The position numbers and the translations under genes are program-made. The notes under the pieces are model-generated. The model searched no databases and was not told the DNA's origin. It was given only the letters and a program-made list of their open reading frames with translations. Source: a virus. From it: a DNA stretch of 21,833 bases. Of the stretch, positions 20,240-21,833 are shown piece after piece; the stretch's first letter is position 1, and each line of letters begins with the position of its first letter. The DNA is taken from the IMG/VR virus record IMGVR_UViG_3300048591_000295, positions 1 to 21,833 of that record, one strand, 5' to 3'.

Positions 20240-20270
20240 TTTGATCTTAAACCCTAAACAAATATATTAG
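20240..20270 (+). promoter_or_regulatory. Promoter ahead of the SSB-like gene
   Basis: TTTG (20240-20243), 19 bases, TATATTAG (20263-20270). The -7 box ends 4 bases before the ATG at 20275, so the message would have almost no leader. Confidence 0.6.
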
Positions 20271-20274
20271 CGAT

Positions 20275-20592
20275 ATGGAAAAAATTTATTGTGGCAGTGG
20301 CAAAACTAGGTCAGGCCAGTACGGAGAATTTTACGGAATATCAATCTGTTTGAGCGATTTGCCAGCCGAACATATTACCACGGCTAAGAACGGCAAAAAG
20401 TACATCAATTTGACTGTGAATAAGAAAAAAGAACCTGACCAATACGGCAAGGATTTAAGCGTGACAGTGGACACCTTTAAGCCTGAAAAAGCATCTACTC
20501 CAAAGCAAGAACAATCGCATACGGCTAAGAAGGAGTATGAGGCAGTTAAGAGCCATATTGAGGAACAAGAATCAGATGAGCTTCCGTTCTGA
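20275..20592 (+). CDS. SSB-like protein with DELPF tail
   Basis: This 105-residue protein ends in EEQESDELPF. An acidic tail with a final Pro-Phe is the hallmark of bacterial and phage single-stranded-DNA-binding proteins, which use it to recruit partner enzymes. The N-terminal 65 residues have a beta pattern (EFYGISICLSDL, KKYINLTVNKKKEP, LSVTVDTF) that could form an OB-like barrel, but the sequence is shorter than classical SSB and does not carry its usual motifs. The middle (65-95) is a charged linker. Placed between the nuclease and small early genes, it probably coats replication intermediates. Confidence in the role is moderate because it rests mostly on the tail and position. Confidence 0.7.
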   Translation: MEKIYCGSGKTRSGQYGEFYGISICLSDLPAEHITTAKNGKKYINLTVNKKKEPDQYGKDLSVTVDTFKPEKASTPKQEQSHTAKKEYEAVKSHIEEQESDELPF

Positions 20593-20846
20593 TGCCAAAA
20601 AACAGGAACTCAGATACACCTGACTATTCAATCCGAAGGAGGTTCTTTAATGAAATAGGAGAACCTTTGGAGTGGCAAGATTCAGGCCAAGGCGTATTTG
20701 ATTTGGCAACGGTTCAAAAGCAAATCAGAATGCTTTGTCAATGCAGTAGAAGGGTTGAGATTGAGTTGGTTAAGGATGGTAAGCTATTGGGTTATAACGG
20801 GGAAGAAACGGTAAAAACTATAATTTATGAAAAAACAAGAAGGTGA
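20592..20846 (+). CDS. Small unknown protein
   Basis: The 84-residue product begins MPKNRNSDTPDYSIRRRFF and is basic, with a central helix VQKQIRMLCQCSRRVEIELV that contains a C-x-C pair and a C-terminal strand region. The start overlaps the TGA of the SSB-like gene by one base. No family is recognised. It overlaps the next frame by 20 bases. Confidence 0.65.
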   Translation: MPKNRNSDTPDYSIRRRFFNEIGEPLEWQDSGQGVFDLATVQKQIRMLCQCSRRVEIELVKDGKLLGYNGEETVKTIIYEKTRR

Positions 20847-21060
20847 ATTCCTAAAAAAGCGGGATAAAGTCAGACATCATTTGATTATGACTAGGTTAGG
20901 GTTGAAGAACCAGACTTATCAAAAAATAATGCAGCAATTATCAAATGGGAAGTATAACCAGCCATTTAACGATAAAGAAGTTGAGACTTTGAATACTGGA
21001 TTGCAGGTAGTTATTGACGCTTGTAAGGACTTGCAAGAAGAACTTAAAAAGAAGGACTGA
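20827..21060 (+). CDS. Small helical basic protein
   Basis: The 77-residue product (MKKQEGEFLKKRDKVRHHLI...) is helical and basic. Residues 19-45 (LIMTRLGLKNQTYQKIMQQL) have the look of a DNA-binding helix-turn-helix but lack a clear turn. The C-terminal helix (TLNTGLQVVIDACKDLQEEL) is amphipathic. Both ends overlap neighbours, with TGATG at the 3' end. No function is assigned. Confidence 0.65.
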   Translation: MKKQEGEFLKKRDKVRHHLIMTRLGLKNQTYQKIMQQLSNGKYNQPFNDKEVETLNTGLQVVIDACKDLQEELKKKD

Positions 21061-21221
21061 TGTACACCGCAAAAATATTAGGAGATAAACGGATCATTCA
21101 GGGAAGTTATATCCCTAAAGGACATACTTGCAAGTGCAAGTCCTGTAAGTTCACAATCGAGGTTCCGAAGGGTACAACTGATGAGCACGTAAAGGCTATC
21201 ATTGAGTTAATAACCAAATGA
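21060..21221 (+). CDS. 53-residue Cys-rich protein
   Basis: A short protein (MYTAKILGDKRIIQGSYIPKGH...) with the cysteine cluster CKCKSC at residues 24-29, which could hold a metal or disulfide, although a second pair of ligands is not seen. The rest is a small beta hairpin and a C-terminal helix (DEHVKAIIELI). It is coupled to both neighbours (TGATG and ATGA), which supports it as a gene. Confidence 0.65.
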   Translation: MYTAKILGDKRIIQGSYIPKGHTCKCKSCKFTIEVPKGTTDEHVKAIIELITK

Positions 21222-21833
21222 AAAAAGCCGTTTTCACAGTCAACTTTGGGAATTATGATACGATCAAAGTAGTTCCTAAATGGGATGGATGGGATAGTAT
21301 ATTGGTTACTGACTTACCGATTGAAGATCCTCGGTTTACAAAAGTTCTGTATCGGGAAACTAACCAACCGGAACTAGACTCAAGATACTGCAAATGGTGC
21401 AGTCACATTACATTGCCAGAATACGATACGGTGATCTATTACGATGCTAATTTGCAACTGATTAGAAAGCCTGAACAGGATCATTTTCATATTGTCCACG
21501 AGGTCAGAAAGTCAGTCAGAGAAGAGATAGACGCTTTGATTAAGTTGAATCACAGATGGGACAAAGAGAGCTTGGAAAAGCAATGGAAATGGATGATTGA
21601 TATGGGGTTCAAAGACGATCAAGGGTTATTTTTGAATGGCTTCTTTGGCCGTTCAAATAGGGATCAGAAAATGAATAGGCTATGCGAGGATATTTGGGAT
21701 AATTGCCAGAAATGGACTAATAGGGATATGTTGGCATTACCGTTTCAATTGTACCGGCACGGTATCAAGTTAGAAAGACAAGTCAAACGATCATTCTTTT
21801 CTTACCACGTTCGGAGGCCAGCGCATAAGGGGG
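21218..21833 (+). CDS. DUF616-like glycosyltransferase, cut by the window edge
   Basis: The visible 205 residues resemble the DUF616 (TOD1/MUCI70) glycosyltransferase-like family. They start KKAVFTVNFGNYD, where a nucleotide-sugar-binding first strand is expected, and go on with SILVTDLP (27-34). Next come RYCKWCSHITLPEYDTVIYYDANLQL (about 56-81); the YYDAN is in the place of the usual W-x-D-G-N metal-binding motif. Near the end is NRDMLALPFQLYRHG, matching the family's R-D-x-x-x-x-P-x segment. The catalytic Asp is present but the Gly is Ala. In phages such enzymes modify DNA or host surface glycans; the target here is unknown. It overlaps the Cys-rich gene by ATGA. The C-terminus lies outside the window. 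Confidence 0.75.
   Translation, partial: MKKAVFTVNFGNYDTIKVVPKWDGWDSILVTDLPIEDPRFTKVLYRETNQPELDSRYCKWCSHITLPEYDTVIYYDANLQLIRKPEQDHFHIVHEVRKSVREEIDALIKLNHRWDKESLEKQWKWMIDMGFKDDQGLFLNGFFGRSNRDQKMNRLCEDIWDNCQKWTNRDMLALPFQLYRHGIKLERQVKRSFFSYHVRRPAHKG

Noticed and set aside
1-21833. CRISPR arrays, insertion sequences, rRNA
   Set aside because: No regularly spaced direct repeats, transposase motifs or rRNA-like sequence were seen.

Overview
The window is part of a tailed-phage (siphovirus-like) or prophage genome that infects, or sits in, a member of the Bacteroidota. Three things point to that host group. At least seven intergenic sites fit the Bacteroidota promoter form TTTG - 19 or 20 bases - TAnnTTTG. 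Starts are preceded by A-rich leaders rather than Shine-Dalgarno sequences. The replication protein begins with a VirE/BT4734-type primase domain that is typical of this phylum. No integrase, lysis gene or lysogeny repressor is recognisable here, so lifestyle is undecided.

Left half (1-12938), mostly minus strand, read right to left: small terminase, large terminase, HK97-type portal, then a 379-base gene-free stretch with a promoter, a nested-stem RNA candidate, a tRNA-like gene and a possible pseudoknot. Two small unknown genes follow, then the tail module: DUF3168-like tail terminator, tail tube protein, a small coiled-coil protein, a G/T tail-assembly chaperone pair joined by an A-AAA-AAG -1 frameshift site, tape measure, a large tail-tip protein and a cut-off distal tail protein. 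Two plus-strand genes interrupt this late block, each with its own promoter and terminator: a ParB/sulfiredoxin-fold-like gene (3302-4114) and a 68-residue unknown (10961-11167).

Right half (13043-21833), plus strand: an early operon of tightly overlapped genes holding a small HTH protein, an ERF-type single-strand annealing protein, a Gp157-family protein and several small unknowns. It ends at a strong terminator inside a repeat-rich, origin-like segment (16322-16530). A second early block holds a small HTH protein, a VirE_N primase/SF3-type helicase, a VRR-NUC nuclease, an SSB-like protein ending in DELPF, small unknowns and a DUF616-like glycosyltransferase cut by the window edge.

The early and late blocks diverge around a 104-base switch region (12939-13042) with a perfect 16-bp palindrome laid over the -33 box of the early promoter. 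The same 14-bp core recurs at a second early promoter (13831-13844). The most unusual point is that the genes normally found between portal and tail (prohead protease, major capsid protein, head-tail connectors) are absent from that place, which is occupied by the structured-RNA/tRNA locus and two unknown genes. All functional names are from reading the translated sequence by eye; no searches were run.
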